This document shows positions 44,434 through 52,332 of a stretch of 64,000 nucleotides of DNA, one piece after another. The notes under the pieces were generated by a model that was not told where the DNA came from, ran no database searches, and saw only the letters and a program-made list of their open reading frames with translations. Both the position numbers and the translations under genes were made by a program. Positions within the stretch are counted from its first letter, which is position 1; the number at the start of each line of letters is the position of its first letter. This DNA is from CAYJBH01 sp964369965 (GTDB taxonomy: Bacteria > Bacillota > Clostridia > Oscillospirales > Ruminococcaceae): positions 1 through 64,000 of the forward strand of contig CAYJGF010000011.1 of NCBI GenBank assembly GCA_964369965.1, read 5' to 3'.

Positions 44434-45129
44434 CTATGATTTCCCCTGTTTTTTGCGTTTGGGCGGGTCCATTTTGTCCGCCTCGGCATATAGAAAATCA
44501 AGGGCATCGGACACAGTTCCTATGCTGTCTATAATCCCCTCGGCTACTGCCTCGGCACCGCCCAGCACCGTGCCGACGTCCATGACCAGCTCCTCGGTGT
44601 TGGACATAAGTTCATTAAACCGCTTTTGTGATATGCCGGAGTGGCGAGCGACAAAGCCGGTTATCCTATCCTGAATTTCCTTTAAATATTGCATACTCTG
44701 TGGCACGGCGAGCATGGTGCCGGAGTGGCGCACCGGATGCACCGTCATGGTAGCGGTCGGGACAATAAAGCTCCTTTTGCCCGATACAGCGAGCGGTATC
44801 CCGATGGAGTGACCGCCGCCGAGGACAAGCGTCGCGGACGGCTTTCGCACCCCTGCTATAAGCTCGGCAAGTGCAAGCCCTGCTTCCACATCGCCCCCCA
44901 CCGTATTGATTATGACCAGCAGACCGTCAATCTCCGGGTCCTCCTCAATGCTCACAATCTGCGGTATGACATGTTCGTATCCGGTGGTCTTTTGTTGTTG
45001 GGGTGCAAGGATATGCCCCTCTATCTGCCCGATTACGCTTAGGCAGTGTATTGCCCTGCGCCCCTTTGTCTTGAGCACCGAACCGTTCTTGATATCTTCA
45101 TTAAAATCCTCACAATCATTTTTATTCAT
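44434..45129 (-). CDS. tepA: TepA-like ClpP-family protease
   Basis: A 231-residue protein close to Bacillus TepA (translocation-enhancing protein): IGQIEGHILAPQQQKTTGYEHVIPQI near residue 34, VIINTVGGDVEAGLALAELI, the nucleophile Ser in LGGGHSIGIPLA and the His in TMTVHPVR. The ClpP-like fold lacks ClpX-docking features. In Bacillus it is linked to signal-peptide degradation and sporulation. It is transcribed divergently from hflKC across a 132-bp region containing a strong inverted repeat. GTGAGGA is upstream of the ATG. Confidence 0.92.
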   Translation of the reverse strand: MNKNDCEDFNEDIKNGSVLKTKGRRAIHCLSVIGQIEGHILAPQQQKTTGYEHVIPQIVSIEEDPEIDGLLVIINTVGGDVEAGLALAELIAGVRKPSATLVLGGGHSIGIPLAVSGKRSFIVPTATMTVHPVRHSGTMLAVPQSMQYLKEIQDRITGFVARHSGISQKRFNELMSNTEELVMDVGTVLGGAEAVAEGIIDSIGTVSDALDFLYAEADKMDPPKRKKQGKS

Positions 45130-45162
45130 AACATAAATTCCTCACATTGTTTTAGTAATATT

Positions 45163-45192
45163 ATGGTGTATAAAGACAATTTTATACACCAT
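45163..45192. promoter_or_regulatory. 11-bp inverted repeat in the tepA/hflK divergent region
   Basis: ATGGTGTATAA (45163-45173) and TTATACACCAT (45182-45192) are perfect inverted arms with an 8-base spacer. They lie between the two divergent start regions, immediately upstream of the hflK -35 box. A dimeric regulator bound here could control both genes. Confidence 0.6.
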
Positions 45193-45198
45193 ACATAT

Positions 45199-45227
45199 TT
45201 GACTAACTGTTTTATATGTGATAAAAT
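45199..45227 (+). promoter_or_regulatory. Predicted sigma-A promoter of hflKC
   Basis: TTGACT (45199-45204) and TAAAAT (45222-45227) with an ideal 17-base spacer. It ends 34 bases before the hflK ATG. Confidence 0.7.
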
Positions 45228-45261
45228 TTATAGAATCGTTAATAACTTAGGAAAGGTAAAG

Positions 45262-46308
45262 ATGGACTTCAAAGACATGAAACCCACCGACGGCACCAAA
45301 TTTATAAAAGGGGTTGCCGGCAAGCTCGGTATTGTGATAGCCATAATCGTTGTGGTGATTATCGGGCTGAACTCGTTTTACATAATTAACGAGCAGGAGA
45401 ACGCGGTTGTCGTAACGCTCGGCACGCCGGAGGCGGTCACCACCAGCGGACTGCATTTTAAAATCCCGTTTGTACAGCAGGTGCACATCGTCGACATGAC
45501 CATCAACAGCTTTGCTATCGGGTATGACCTCGTGACAGGGGAGTCGTTGCCGGAGGAGAGCTTGATGATAACCTCCGACTTCAACTTCGTCAACGTCGAC
45601 TTCTTCGCGGAGTACCGCGTCACCGACCCGGTGCAGTATATCTATGCCAGCGAGCAACCGGAGTTTATACTTAAAAATATGGTGCAGAGCTTTATCCGTG
45701 ACACCATCGGATTGTATCCGGTGGACGATGTGATTACCACCGGTAAAAATCAGATACAGTCGGAAATAAAGGACAAGATTATAGCGCGTTTAGAGCAGGA
45801 TAACATTGGTCTGCAACTGGTCAACATCACCATTCAGGATGCAGAGCCACCCACCGCCGAGGTTATAGACGCATTTAAAGCGGTCGAGACGGCTAAACAG
45901 GAGGCGGACACCATCGTCAACACCGCAAACAAATACCGCTCGGAGCAAATCCCTGCCGCCGAGGCGGAGGCAGACCGCGTTTTACAGAGTGCACAGGGTC
46001 AGATGGAGGCGAGAATTAACGAGGCGAACGGTCAGCTCGCACGATATGAGTCGCTGTATGCGGAGTATGCGCGTTTCCCACTCATTACAAAGGAGCGTAT
46101 GTACTATGAGGCGATGGAGAGCATCCTGCCCGGTCTGCGCGTGATTATTCAGGACGGCTCCGGCAACACACTCAACATCTTCGATCAGGGCGGCATCGAT
46201 GCAACACAGTATGCCGAGGATGAGGACGAGTATGAACCAACCCCGACACTCCCGACCCCCGAGCCGGAGGAGTATGTTGCACAGGGGTTTGAAGAAGAAC
46301 AACGCTAA
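45262..46308 (+). CDS. hflK: SPFH/prohibitin-family membrane protein HflK
   Basis: A 348-residue protein with an N-terminal membrane helix (LGIVIAIIVVVIIGLNSFYII) and an SPFH domain (NEQENAVVVTLGTPEAVTTSGLHFKIPFV). A long Ala/Glu coiled coil (AVETAKQEADTIVNTANKYRSEQ) and an acidic Pro/Thr tail follow. HflK and HflC form a large cage around the FtsH membrane protease and modulate it. The start at 45262 is set by AGGAAAGG; the frame is open for 72 further codons upstream, but these overlap the promoter and tepA. FtsH is not in the window. Confidence 0.93.
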   Translation: MDFKDMKPTDGTKFIKGVAGKLGIVIAIIVVVIIGLNSFYIINEQENAVVVTLGTPEAVTTSGLHFKIPFVQQVHIVDMTINSFAIGYDLVTGESLPEESLMITSDFNFVNVDFFAEYRVTDPVQYIYASEQPEFILKNMVQSFIRDTIGLYPVDDVITTGKNQIQSEIKDKIIARLEQDNIGLQLVNITIQDAEPPTAEVIDAFKAVETAKQEADTIVNTANKYRSEQIPAAEAEADRVLQSAQGQMEARINEANGQLARYESLYAEYARFPLITKERMYYEAMESILPGLRVIIQDGSGNTLNIFDQGGIDATQYAEDEDEYEPTPTLPTPEPEEYVAQGFEEEQR

Positions 46309-46325
46309 ATATGAGGGAATGAAAA

Positions 46326-47204
46326 ATGGCTAAACATAAAACAAAGATAACGGTTATCGCCGTTTTGGTGGTAGCGATATTGGTTATATTAAACTGCCTT
46401 GTCATCACCAACGAGGGTGAATATACCGTCGTGCGCCAGTTTGGTGAGGTGGTCGAGATATATGAAAATCCGGGGGTCGGCTTTAAAATCCCGATAATCC
46501 AGACAACCAGCACACTGCCGAACAAAATCATGCTCTACGACCTGCCCATATCCGACGTCATCACCGAGGATAAAAAGACGATGGTCGCCGACAGCTTTGT
46601 CATGTGGCAGATTGTGGATCCACGCGCATTTATTCAGACGCTCAACGGCTCGGTATCAAACGCCGAGAGTCGTATTTCCAGCAGCGTCTACAACAGCCTT
46701 AAAAACACCATCAGCTCCATGCCGCAAAACGATGTTATCAGCGGACGGGACGGCGAACTTGCAGCGGAGATACTGCTCGGCGTCGGTGACAGCATGGGGG
46801 AATACGGTATCGAGATAACCGCAGTGGAGACAAAACGTCTTGACCTGCCGGACGACAATAAGGCCGCCGTCTATCAGCGTATGATTTCGGAGCGCAACAA
46901 CATCGCCGCCGGCTATACAGCCGAGGGCGAGAGTGAGGCGCAGATGATCCGCTCCAATACCGACCGCGAGGTGCAGATTATGATAAGCAGTGCCGAGGCC
47001 GAGGCACAGGCAATCATCGCCGAGGGTGAGGCGGAGTATATGAACATAATGTCCAACCTCTATAACGACCCTGCCATGGCGGAGTTTTATACCTTCCTGC
47101 GCTCACTCGACGCGGCAAAGGCGAGCCTTGCAGGTCGTGACGATAACGTGCTGTTCTTAGGCCCTGAGTCGCCACTCACCGAGATTTTTTATACACAGGA
47201 ATAG
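46326..47204 (+). CDS. hflC: SPFH/prohibitin-family membrane protein HflC
   Basis: A 292-residue partner of HflK: a membrane helix at residues 9-27, an SPFH domain (NEGEYTVVRQFGEVVEIYENPGVGFKIP), a coiled coil (RNNIAAGYTAEGESEAQMIRSNTDREVQIMISSAEAEAQ) and the C-terminal FYTFLRSLDAAKASL segment typical of HflC. It follows hflK by 17 bases with GAGGGAATG as ribosome-binding site. It converges with a GntR-regulated ABC transporter operon. Confidence 0.95.
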   Translation: MAKHKTKITVIAVLVVAILVILNCLVITNEGEYTVVRQFGEVVEIYENPGVGFKIPIIQTTSTLPNKIMLYDLPISDVITEDKKTMVADSFVMWQIVDPRAFIQTLNGSVSNAESRISSSVYNSLKNTISSMPQNDVISGRDGELAAEILLGVGDSMGEYGIEITAVETKRLDLPDDNKAAVYQRMISERNNIAAGYTAEGESEAQMIRSNTDREVQIMISSAEAEAQAIIAEGEAEYMNIMSNLYNDPAMAEFYTFLRSLDAAKASLAGRDDNVLFLGPESPLTEIFYTQE

Positions 47205-47242
47205 TGGTCGCCCGACCGGTTTGCACGGATAATCGCAAAAAC

Positions 47243-47270
47243 GGGAGGGCGTGGAAACCCTCCCCCTACA
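47243..47270. terminator. GGGAGGG/CCCTCCC hairpin between convergent genes
   Basis: GGGAGGG (47243-47249) and CCCTCCC (47258-47264), followed by CCTACATT, lie between hflC and the convergent ABC permease gene. It is probably both a GTAGGGG-type repeat and a block to read-through; there is no T-run. Confidence 0.5.
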
Positions 47271-48008
47271 TTATTGCCGCAATTCGGCGCGCCTTATCAA
47301 CAGCCATGCGGCGGTGCTGTTAATCAGCGTGATAACTAAAAAGGTCAATATCGGGTTTAATAGGTTTACACCATTGTCGATAAATCCCATCAGACCTATT
47401 AAAAACTCACCGATTTCCACCAGTGTCTCACCCTGCAAATTCCGTGCCATCACGGTGACGAAGGCGATAATCCCTACAATACACAGCGCGAGGATAATGC
47501 CCACCTTGCGCTTATCAAAACGATAAAACAGAATGGTCATCGCATAGAAAAAGGTCGCGATGCATAGCGATGTTACTATCATTAGCACCATTTCGGTGAA
47601 AAGGTTGAGACTGCCCCCATACATGTAGTGAAAGGTGCTGGTAAACCCGAGTATGCCCTGCTCTGACAGGCTTAAAAGTAACAGGTTGACCGCCGACATG
47701 GTCACCGAGACGGTTATAAAGAAAAGCAGCTGTGAGGTGAATATCTCCCGTCGGGTGAAACAGTTCTGCATTAAAAACTTGAAATCCTCCAAAAACCCGA
47801 GCGAGCCGGTGATACCTAAGAATATTAGGGTGGAAAAGATTATCTCAAACCCCATCACTGCCTCACTCTGTCGCTCGCCGTCATAGACCGCAATGGTAAA
47901 GCCGGTGTCCACCAGTGTCGTAATGGCTATCATAACCAAATAAAATATACCTATGGCAAATCCTATGGTGGTCATCTCATATCTTGCTATCTTTATATAT
48001 TTATTCAT
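47271..48008 (-). CDS. ABC transporter permease of a GntR-regulated (YtrA-type) system
   Basis: A 245-residue membrane protein with six hydrophobic segments (ATIGF-type N-terminal helix, then SLGFLEDFKFLMQNCFTRREIFTSQ as a cytoplasmic loop). No specific family motif is recognised. It is encoded after its ATPase with an 8-base overlap, in an operon headed by a GntR repressor. In Bacillus and relatives such ytr-like operons respond to cell-wall antibiotics. Confidence 0.85.
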   Translation of the reverse strand: MNKYIKIARYEMTTIGFAIGIFYLVMIAITTLVDTGFTIAVYDGERQSEAVMGFEIIFSTLIFLGITGSLGFLEDFKFLMQNCFTRREIFTSQLLFFITVSVTMSAVNLLLLSLSEQGILGFTSTFHYMYGGSLNLFTEMVLMIVTSLCIATFFYAMTILFYRFDKRKVGIILALCIVGIIAFVTVMARNLQGETLVEIGEFLIGLMGFIDNGVNLLNPILTFLVITLINSTAAWLLIRRAELRQ

Positions 48009-48870
48009 TGTCGTTGCCTCCCGTGAGTTTTACGAATATTTTTTGTAGGTTGAGGGTGGAAAAGGTGAGGTTTTGCGGGGCGTCGCTCGGCAGGCTCTCA
48101 CCCATGATATAGGCTATCTTCATGCCGCTTATACTCTCACAGTCGATGACGTTTTTCCCTGCGATAAACTCGTCGACCGCCTTTGGTGTGCCGGCGACAC
48201 TGTAGCCGTTTTGAGTTATATTCTCCACACTGTCAAAGAGCAGGACTTTGCCCTTGTCCACTATTACAACTTCCTCCACTATCGACTGCACCTCCTCGAT
48301 AAGGTGGGTGGCGAGGATTATCGTCCGCTCCCCCTCGCCGTAGCACTCCATCAACAGGCGGTAGAACAGGTCGCGATGGTATGCGTCCAGCCCGACCACC
48401 GGCTCGTCGAAAATCAGGTAGGGCAGGTCTTGGCAGAGCGTTATTATCAACTTTAATATATTTTTATAGCCGGTGGATAGTGCCGAGAACTTTTTGCCGC
48501 TGTCTATGCCGAAATCATCGCAGTATTTTAACGCCTTTTGCATGTCAAAGTCGGGATAAAAATCGGCGGTGGTGCGAAGTATCTTTTTCACCTTAAGGTT
48601 GCCGTAGAAATGCTCCTCCGTCATAAAAAACAGATAATCACGCAGACGCGGATTTTCGGCGGTTGGCTCACCGTTTATTTTCACCATGCCGTTATCGGCA
48701 AATGCCCGATTGGTGATAACCTTTAAAAGGGTGCTCTTACCGGCACCGTTGCGACCGAGCAGACCGTAAATTTTGCCGTGTTTAAAGGTGATATCAACAT
48801 TATCCAGCGCCGTGGTTTTGCCGTAAACTTTGCTCACGCCATCAACTCTGATGTTATTTTGTGTGTTCAT
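48001..48870 (-). CDS. ABC transporter ATP-binding protein
   Basis: A 289-residue ATPase with Walker A GRNGAGKST, a Q-loop region (FMTEEHFYGNLKVKK), signature ALSTGYKNILK (degenerate: STGYK in place of SGGQR, as in YtrB-like proteins), Walker B YLIFDEPVVGLD and the H-loop ATHLIEEVQ. The start at 48870 (MNTQNN) follows AAAGGGAG and overlaps the GntR gene by 17 bases. It energises the membrane protein encoded next. Confidence 0.92.
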   Translation of the reverse strand: MNTQNNIRVDGVSKVYGKTTALDNVDITFKHGKIYGLLGRNGAGKSTLLKVITNRAFADNGMVKINGEPTAENPRLRDYLFFMTEEHFYGNLKVKKILRTTADFYPDFDMQKALKYCDDFGIDSGKKFSALSTGYKNILKLIITLCQDLPYLIFDEPVVGLDAYHRDLFYRLLMECYGEGERTIILATHLIEEVQSIVEEVVIVDKGKVLLFDSVENITQNGYSVAGTPKAVDEFIAGKNVIDCESISGMKIAYIMGESLPSDAPQNLTFSTLNLQKIFVKLTGGNDNE

Positions 48871-49234
48871 CGCCGTACTCCCTTTCAATCATAATTTTCA
48901 GCTCGTCTTTATCTATCCCGAGGGATTTTGCCTCGTTCACCACCCGAGCTATAAAGTCCTCACAAAAGCGGTCTAAGCGCTTTGCACGTATATTGCCCAA
49001 GGCTCCCTCGCATACATACATGCCAAGCCCCCGTTTTTTGTAGATAATCCTCTCACCCACCAGTATTGTCATACCTTTGAGCACCGTTTGTGGGTTTATA
49101 CCGAGCAGTGCCGACAGCTCGTTGGTGGACGGTATGCGATCACCCTCCCGATAAATCCCCACAAATATTGCCTCCTCTATCTGCTTTGCAATCTGCAAAA
49201 AAATAGGTTCGGCGGAACTTGTGTCTATGTTCAA
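48854..49234 (-). CDS. GntR-family (YtrA subfamily) transcriptional repressor
   Basis: A 126-residue regulator: a winged helix-turn-helix with FLQIAKQIEEAIFVGIYREGDRIPSTNELSALLGINPQTVLKGM (residues about 12-55) and a very short C-terminal effector region, the hallmark of the YtrA group that controls adjacent ABC transporters. A perfect-looking operator lies in its own 5' leader (49261-49284). It is the first gene of a three-gene operon. Confidence 0.94.
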   Translation of the reverse strand: MNIDTSSAEPIFLQIAKQIEEAIFVGIYREGDRIPSTNELSALLGINPQTVLKGMTILVGERIIYKKRGLGMYVCEGALGNIRAKRLDRFCEDFIARVVNEAKSLGIDKDELKIMIEREYGDEHTK

Positions 49235-49260
49235 TATTATACCCCATCTGATTGTTATAC

Positions 49261-49284
49261 GGTTAGTTAGTTGACCAACTAACC
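49261..49284. promoter_or_regulatory. Putative YtrA-type operator
   Basis: A 24-base palindrome with arms GGTTAGTT and AACTAACC and additional inner symmetry (GTTGAC). It is placed 13 bases downstream of the -10 box of the gntR promoter, where bound repressor would block initiation or elongation. It fits autoregulation by the GntR protein encoded next. Confidence 0.8.
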
Positions 49285-49297
49285 ATCTTACAGCTAT

Positions 49298-49326
49298 ATA
49301 ATATCACACAAAATTATTTTTGTCAA
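49298..49326 (-). promoter_or_regulatory. Promoter of the gntR-ABC operon
   Basis: On the minus strand a perfect TTGACA (49326-49321) and TATTAT (49303-49298) with an ideal 17-base spacer. Such a strong promoter fits an operon held off by a repressor. Confidence 0.8.
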
Positions 49327-49368
49327 GTGTTTTTTTGCTATACCGCCGTTATCTGACAAATAAACTCC

Positions 49369-49397
49369 TTGCAAAATATACCTTATTGCTGTATAAT
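49369..49397 (+). promoter_or_regulatory. Promoter of rpe-rnfDEA
   Basis: TTGCAA (49369-49374) and TATAAT (49392-49397) separated by 17 bases, 26 bases before the rpe ATG. Confidence 0.75.
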
Positions 49398-49423
49398 ATA
49401 CTATATAATCAAATGAGGACATT

Positions 49424-50071
49424 ATGATATACATATCCCCATCTATTCTCGCCGCGGACTTTACAAAACTCGGTGTAGAATGTGAACATATGATAAAATC
49501 CGGCGCCGATATGCTCCATATTGATGTTATGGACGGGGTTTTTGTCCCGAATATTTCGGTTGGAGTGCCTGTTTTAGCCTCACTTTCAAAAAACATTGAC
49601 ACGGTATATGACGTGCACCTCATGCTGATAAAGCCACACGAGTATATTGCCGCCTTTGCCGCCGCCGGTGCCGACATGATTACCTTTCACCTTGAGTCCG
49701 AGAGTGATCCGGTCGAGACCATCGAGCTGATACACTCGCTCGGCATGAAAGCAGGCATGTCGGTGCGCCCCTCCACCCCGATAGAACTTGTTTTCCCCTA
49801 TATTGCCCAGCTGGAGTTGGTGCTGATTATGTCGGTCGAGCCGGGGTACGGCGGACAGACTTTTTTGCCGGACTCCCCCTCTCGCATAACCACCTTGCAC
49901 GACTATGCACGGGAGCATAAGCCGGGCCTGTTTATCTCGGTGGACGGCGGTATCAACGGTGAAACGTACAGCACATGTCTTGACGCCGGTGCCGATATCC
50001 TTGTCGCAGGGAGTTATTTGTTTGGCGAACCGGACTCGGCAGGGCAAAAAATAATAAAGATGAAAGGTTGA
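49424..50071 (+). CDS. rpe: Ribulose-phosphate 3-epimerase
   Basis: A 215-residue TIM-barrel enzyme of the pentose phosphate pathway. It contains SPSILAADFTKLG at the N-terminus, HIDVMDGVFVPNIS, DVHLMLIKP, MSVEPGYGGQ near 145 and SVDGGINGET near 178, covering the metal-binding His/Asp residues. Length is normal. The ATG is preceded by GAGGA. It is followed by rnfD after 14 bases on the same strand, an unusual partner. Confidence 0.97.
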   Translation: MIYISPSILAADFTKLGVECEHMIKSGADMLHIDVMDGVFVPNISVGVPVLASLSKNIDTVYDVHLMLIKPHEYIAAFAAAGADMITFHLESESDPVETIELIHSLGMKAGMSVRPSTPIELVFPYIAQLELVLIMSVEPGYGGQTFLPDSPSRITTLHDYAREHKPGLFISVDGGINGETYSTCLDAGADILVAGSYLFGEPDSAGQKIIKMKG

Positions 50072-50085
50072 AACTCGTTTTTTAG

Positions 50086-51078
50086 ATGGAAAATTACATA
50101 CCCAACGAGAGAATAAAGAAAAAGATAAGCGACTATTTTCATGGTGATGTGGAGCGATTTATCTGCCTTGCGGTTTTGATTGCAACCGCTTTTTTTCTGT
50201 ACGGTGTTCGTGTGCTTACACTTGCGGCGACGGCTATCGTCTGCGCCCTCATAAGTGACTTTTTGGTGCGCATCTTTCGCAGTAACGCATATGTCGAGCG
50301 TGACATAAGCAGCTATATAATCGCTTTGACCCTTATCCTTATGTTCCCTGCTTCGGTCGGGTACAACGTGGTCATAACCTCGACATTTGCCGCGATACTG
50401 ATAGGCAAATATGCGTTTGGCGGTCTACATCACTATCCATTCAACCCTGCCGCGGTGGGGTTTACCATTGCGGTGGCAAACTGGCCGGGGCAGATGTTTT
50501 ACTATCCTATGCCGTTTCGAGATTTGCCAGTCCTGCCGGACGGGACACTCACCCTTGTGTCCGCTAATTCCGCTACTCTTAAAAACGGCGGTCTGCCTGC
50601 CACCTCGATTTTAGACACACTCACAGGCAACTTTGCAGGTCCGATGGGTGCGACGTTTATAATAATCATCATCGCGAGTGGGATTTTACTCGGATTTCGC
50701 CGTCGCATCTCTATTTCTATCGTTTTGACCTTTCTTTTCACCTTTTCGGCACTCAACCTTTTATTCCCGCGTGTGAGTGATGTCAACCTGTTGCAACTGT
50801 TGCGATACGAGCTGACCTCCGGCATGTTGCTCTTTGCCTGCGTTTTCATCATATCCGACCTGGTGGTCGCGCCGAAACGCCTGCCTGCAAGGTTGATTTT
50901 TGGTGTGGTGCTCGCCGTGGTGGTAGTGCTTTTCAACAACTTCGGTGCTTTTGAGATAGGCATATGTTTCTCGGTGATAATAACCGGTGCACTTTCCGGA
51001 TTTTTTGACAAGATATCGAACATAAGACTGGTGCGGCGATGGTTCAAACGCAGAAAGGAGCTGACCGATGGCGAGTAA
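50086..51078 (+). CDS. rnfD: RnfD/NqrB-like membrane subunit
   Basis: A 330-residue membrane protein with the RnfD core GGLHHYPFNPAAVGF (residues 112-126) and the second-half motif LTSGMLLFACVFIISDLVVAPKRLPARLIFG. At the place of the covalent-FMN motif ([S/T]GATxx) it reads LPATSIL (170-176): the Thr at 173 is kept, but the Gly before it is Pro. In true Rnf complexes this subunit carries FMN and RnfG a second one; no rnfG, rnfB or rnfC is present here. It overlaps rnfE by 11 bases. It may be flavinylated if an ApbE exists elsewhere. Confidence 0.85.
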   Translation: MENYIPNERIKKKISDYFHGDVERFICLAVLIATAFFLYGVRVLTLAATAIVCALISDFLVRIFRSNAYVERDISSYIIALTLILMFPASVGYNVVITSTFAAILIGKYAFGGLHHYPFNPAAVGFTIAVANWPGQMFYYPMPFRDLPVLPDGTLTLVSANSATLKNGGLPATSILDTLTGNFAGPMGATFIIIIIASGILLGFRRRISISIVLTFLFTFSALNLLFPRVSDVNLLQLLRYELTSGMLLFACVFIISDLVVAPKRLPARLIFGVVLAVVVVLFNNFGAFEIGICFSVIITGALSGFFDKISNIRLVRRWFKRRKELTDGE

Positions 51079-51721
51079 CTTTTTTGTGCGCACCTACAAC
51101 AACCGCCAAGACATAATTAATAACGAGCGCATTTTTATCAACAATCCGGTCATATTCAAAGGGCTCGGTCTTGCCCCTGTAATTGTTGCCGGTCGCACCT
51201 TTGACGATGCGGTTGTGATTGCGCTCGCGGTTTTTATTTTATTGGTGCTCACGAGGGTGAGTGCGGCGGTGTTGAATGTCGTTATAAAGACGAAATTTCG
51301 CGCCTTGCTTTATGTATTGAGTGCCGGTGTGAGCTATATTTTTATGTTTTTCGTGTTGACACGTCTTTTCGGTATTGCGGAGTTGTTGCATTTTCACCTC
51401 TATATCCCTGTCCTGGTCATGGACCCGATCATAATAAAAAGATATGAGCGAAAAACGCGCGAACCTATACCCAAATCCATTACAAAAGGCATAAAAACGG
51501 CACTCGGTTTTGCCCTCACTATAATAGTTATCGGCACTATTCGTGAATTCTTGGCTTTTGGAACGGTGAACGAGGTTGTCCTTATTTCGACACCGATATT
51601 CCCTCTTGCACGACTGGTTAGCGGTGGATTTATCGTGACAGGAATTGTCGCGGCACTGTGGAAATATATCGTTGTCCTTTTCTGGAAAATAATTATAAGG
51701 GGGACAAAACACAGCGTATGA
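51068..51721 (+). CDS. rnfE: RnfE/NqrD-like membrane subunit lacking its Cys ligands
   Basis: A 217-residue, six-helix protein alignable by eye to RnfE: INNPVIFKGLGLAPVIV corresponds to NNSALVQLLGLCPLLAV, and IPVLVMDPIIIKRYE to IPLIVTNCIVVGRAE, with GTIREFLAFGT matching the REIIGNGT end. Both Cys residues that in NqrD/RnfE hold half of the intramembrane Fe-S centre are replaced (Ala36, Pro120). It overlaps rnfD by 11 and rnfA by 4 bases, so the three are coupled. It probably no longer conducts electrons across the membrane in the known way. Confidence 0.8.
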   Translation: MASNFFVRTYNNRQDIINNERIFINNPVIFKGLGLAPVIVAGRTFDDAVVIALAVFILLVLTRVSAAVLNVVIKTKFRALLYVLSAGVSYIFMFFVLTRLFGIAELLHFHLYIPVLVMDPIIIKRYERKTREPIPKSITKGIKTALGFALTIIVIGTIREFLAFGTVNEVVLISTPIFPLARLVSGGFIVTGIVAALWKYIVVLFWKIIIRGTKHSV

Positions 51722-52332
51722 TAGAATATATAGCCGGCTCTTTTGCCACATTTTTTAACTTTGCCATGATAGCAATTATAATTGAGAACGTCGTGTTTGC
51801 GCGCTCGCTCGGCATATCTCGGCTTTTAAAACTTGTGGACGACAACGGTGTTGACACCATCATCTTTTGCATACTTTTAACAATGATGCAACTTTTGACC
51901 GCCCCCGTTGCATATTTTGCGCAGGATTATCTATTCCTGCTCGGTGATCTGCGCTATTATATAAGACCACTGTTCTATATTGTGGTCAGTTGTGCTGTAT
52001 TTGCGCTTATTATGGTAGCTGTGCACTTTTTAATTAAGGGCAAAACTCAAAAGTTAATAAAGGATATACTGCCGATGTCGGCGTTTAACTGTAGTGTATT
52101 CGGCACCATGTACCTCTGTGGGACGTCGTTCGAGACAATTGTGCAGGCGATGGGCTATGCTGTCGGTGCCTCGGCAGGCTATCTACTCGCAACCTTGATA
52201 GTGACCGAGGGGCAACACCTTATCTTTAAAAAAGAGGTGCCGAACATACTGCGAGGTCTACCTATAATGTTGATATACCTCGGTATATTGGCACTGGCGA
52301 TATATGGATTTTCGGGGCATAGCATTATATAG
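51718..52332 (+). CDS. rnfA: RnfA/NqrE-like membrane subunit with one Cys ligand lost
   Basis: A 204-residue, six-helix protein. IIENVVFARSLGISRLLKL aligns with VNNFVLVKFLGLCPFMGV of RnfA, with Ser34 where the first Fe-S Cys should be. AFNCSVFGTMYL (Cys125) keeps the second. The start at 51718 (MIEYIAG) follows AAGGGGG and overlaps the rnfE stop (ATGA); the frame is open 20 codons further upstream inside rnfE. Fmt converges on it with no gap. RnfA and RnfE normally form a pseudo-symmetric pair holding a [2Fe-2S] cluster. Confidence 0.82.
   Translation: MIEYIAGSFATFFNFAMIAIIIENVVFARSLGISRLLKLVDDNGVDTIIFCILLTMMQLLTAPVAYFAQDYLFLLGDLRYYIRPLFYIVVSCAVFALIMVAVHFLIKGKTQKLIKDILPMSAFNCSVFGTMYLCGTSFETIVQAMGYAVGASAGYLLATLIVTEGQHLIFKKEVPNILRGLPIMLIYLGILALAIYGFSGHSII

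Noticed and set aside
45046..45261. Upstream extension of hflK
   Set aside because: The frame is open but runs through the divergent region with the inverted repeat and promoter and into tepA. The ATG at 45262 has AGGAAAGG and gives the normal HflK N-terminus.
50071..52332. Sequencing or frameshift damage as the cause of the altered Rnf subunits
   Set aside because: All three frames are full length, overlap in the usual way and keep family signatures throughout. The Cys changes are point substitutions within intact motifs.
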